NCBI RefSeq assembly: GCF_000502955.1
Contig: NZ_AYWO01000003.1
Coordinates: 185,864-249,863 of the forward strand
DNA from: Mesorhizobium sp. LNHC252B00
GTDB taxonomy: Bacteria; Pseudomonadota; Alphaproteobacteria; Rhizobiales; Rhizobiaceae
DNA length: 64,000 nt
Direction of reading: 5' to 3'
Of the stretch, positions 63,319-64,000 are shown piece by piece. The notes under the pieces were generated by a model, which worked only from the letters and a program-made list of their open reading frames with translations, was not told the DNA's origin and made no database searches. A program made the translations under genes and the position numbers. The first letter of the stretch is position 1; the number at the start of each line of letters is the position of its first letter.

Positions 63319-64000
63319 ATGAAACGACAAATGGCCTTTGTCGGCACTTGGAACGGCAATCTTGTCCGACGGTTGGCAGCTCTCGTCGCCGCGCTGCTTT
63401 GCCTCGGGATTGGTATGGCTCAGGCCGCGGAAACCAAGAACCTCAAGGGCGTGGCGCTGATCATCGGCCAGTCGAAATACGAGCACATCGCCCCCCTCCC
63501 CAACCCGGCCAATGACGCCCGCGACATGGCCAAGATGCTGACTGATCTCGGCTTCGACGCCCGCAGCGTCACCGATCGCGACGCCGCCAAGCTGAAGCGC
63601 GACCTGGAGCGTTTCACGGAAGATGCCGAAGGTGCAGATGTCGCCTTCATCTATTATTCCGGTCACGGCATCGAGGCCGGCGGCGAGAACTATCTGGTTC
63701 CGGTCGATGCCGACGTGTCGTCACTCAGAGATGCCGACAAGGCATTGGTGCCGATATCCGCCGTCATGGACGCGCTGAAAACGACCGTGCCGGTGACGAT
63801 CGTGCTGCTCGATGCATGCCGCACTAACCCGTTTCCCGCGGGCGCCGCGGTGCGGCACGCCCCGACCGCCTCCGCCTCGCCGATCGGTGCCGGCGGGCTG
63901 GAACCGGTGCGCGGCGCCAAGGCGCTCGGCAATGCGCCTGCGACGGACGCAAGCCTGGGCACGGTGGTCGGCTTTGCCGCCGAGCCAGGCCGTCCGGGGC
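63319..64000 (+). CDS. exported caspase-like (peptidase C14) protein, 3' end beyond the window
   Basis: Predicted periplasmic or surface caspase-fold protease (metacaspase-like). The visible 227 codons start with a signal peptide (RRLAALVAALLCLGIGMAQA, cut near AQAAE). The caspase p20-like domain follows: GVALIIGQSKYEHIAPLPNP, ANDARDMAKMLTDLGFDARS, the catalytic His in VAFIYYSGHGIEAGGENYLV and the catalytic Cys in TIVLLDACRTNPFP. Both dyad residues are therefore present. The frame is open to the right edge; family members in rhizobia often carry C-terminal SH3, FGE or repeat domains. The start is the ATG at 63319, preceded by GGGCGG. Confidence 0.9.
   Translation, partial: MKRQMAFVGTWNGNLVRRLAALVAALLCLGIGMAQAAETKNLKGVALIIGQSKYEHIAPLPNPANDARDMAKMLTDLGFDARSVTDRDAAKLKRDLERFTEDAEGADVAFIYYSGHGIEAGGENYLVPVDADVSSLRDADKALVPISAVMDALKTTVPVTIVLLDACRTNPFPAGAAVRHAPTASASPIGAGGLEPVRGAKALGNAPATDASLGTVVGFAAEPGRPG

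Overview
The window is GC-rich chromosomal DNA from an alphaproteobacterium of the order Hyphomicrobiales (Rhizobiales), most like Mesorhizobium or a close relative. This rests on gene content: a RirA-type iron regulator with its three cysteines, two TGA-N9-TCA iron-responsive operators, a PopZ protein, a rhizobial hmu heme-uptake locus and GATC-containing palindromic intergenic elements. I ran no database search, so the genus is an inference.

Layout. 1-6.9 kb: housekeeping (valS, open at the left edge; popZ; a TolC-type outer-membrane channel; an L-isoaspartyl methyltransferase; tRNA-Cys; a small membrane protein; tRNA-Asn). 6.9-10.9 kb: a low-density accessory stretch after tRNA-Asn with gene fragments, a small secreted protein, a LysR regulator divergent from a YcaC-like hydrolase, and a chloroperoxidase-like pseudogene. 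10.9-19.0 kb: a CuA-containing aa3-type cytochrome c oxidase operon with two consecutive subunit III genes, then a YbaK-type deacylase, a DUF2189 membrane protein, heme o synthase and a soluble cytochrome c. 19.3-21.7 kb: a run of small, mostly exported or zinc-finger-like proteins without clear function. 21.8-25.1 kb: an AhpD-like protein, CutC, a GNAT enzyme and an acyltransferase.

25.1-29.0 kb: a form II molybdenum hydroxylase operon (small, large and medium subunits), with an inverted repeat in each gap between its genes. 29.1-33.1 kb: a NosP-like FIST protein with a hybrid histidine kinase, and a LuxR-type response regulator close by. 33.3-35.8 kb: a fumarylpyruvate/fumarylacetoacetate hydrolase paired with a maleylpyruvate/maleylacetoacetate isomerase, then a zinc alcohol dehydrogenase. 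35.8-43.2 kb: an EamA transporter and a divergent MocR regulator, each with a one-base frameshift; a LysR/MFS pair; a MaoC hydratase; a phasin-like protein; a DUF445 protein.

43.3-52.4 kb: the clearest functional unit, an iron and heme regulon. It holds rirA under its own putative operator, hmuVUTS-hemP on the minus strand and, divergent from it across one operator, hmuR, an uncharacterised periplasmic protein, tonB and an IsdG-type heme monooxygenase. Together these cover the outer membrane, energy transduction, periplasm, inner membrane and heme breakdown. 52.4-64 kb: putA with divergent putR, a lipoprotein di-heme peroxidase with a FixH/YtkA-like partner, a KDG-type sugar kinase, aldose epimerase, gabD, an AEC transporter and a secreted caspase-like protein running off the right edge.
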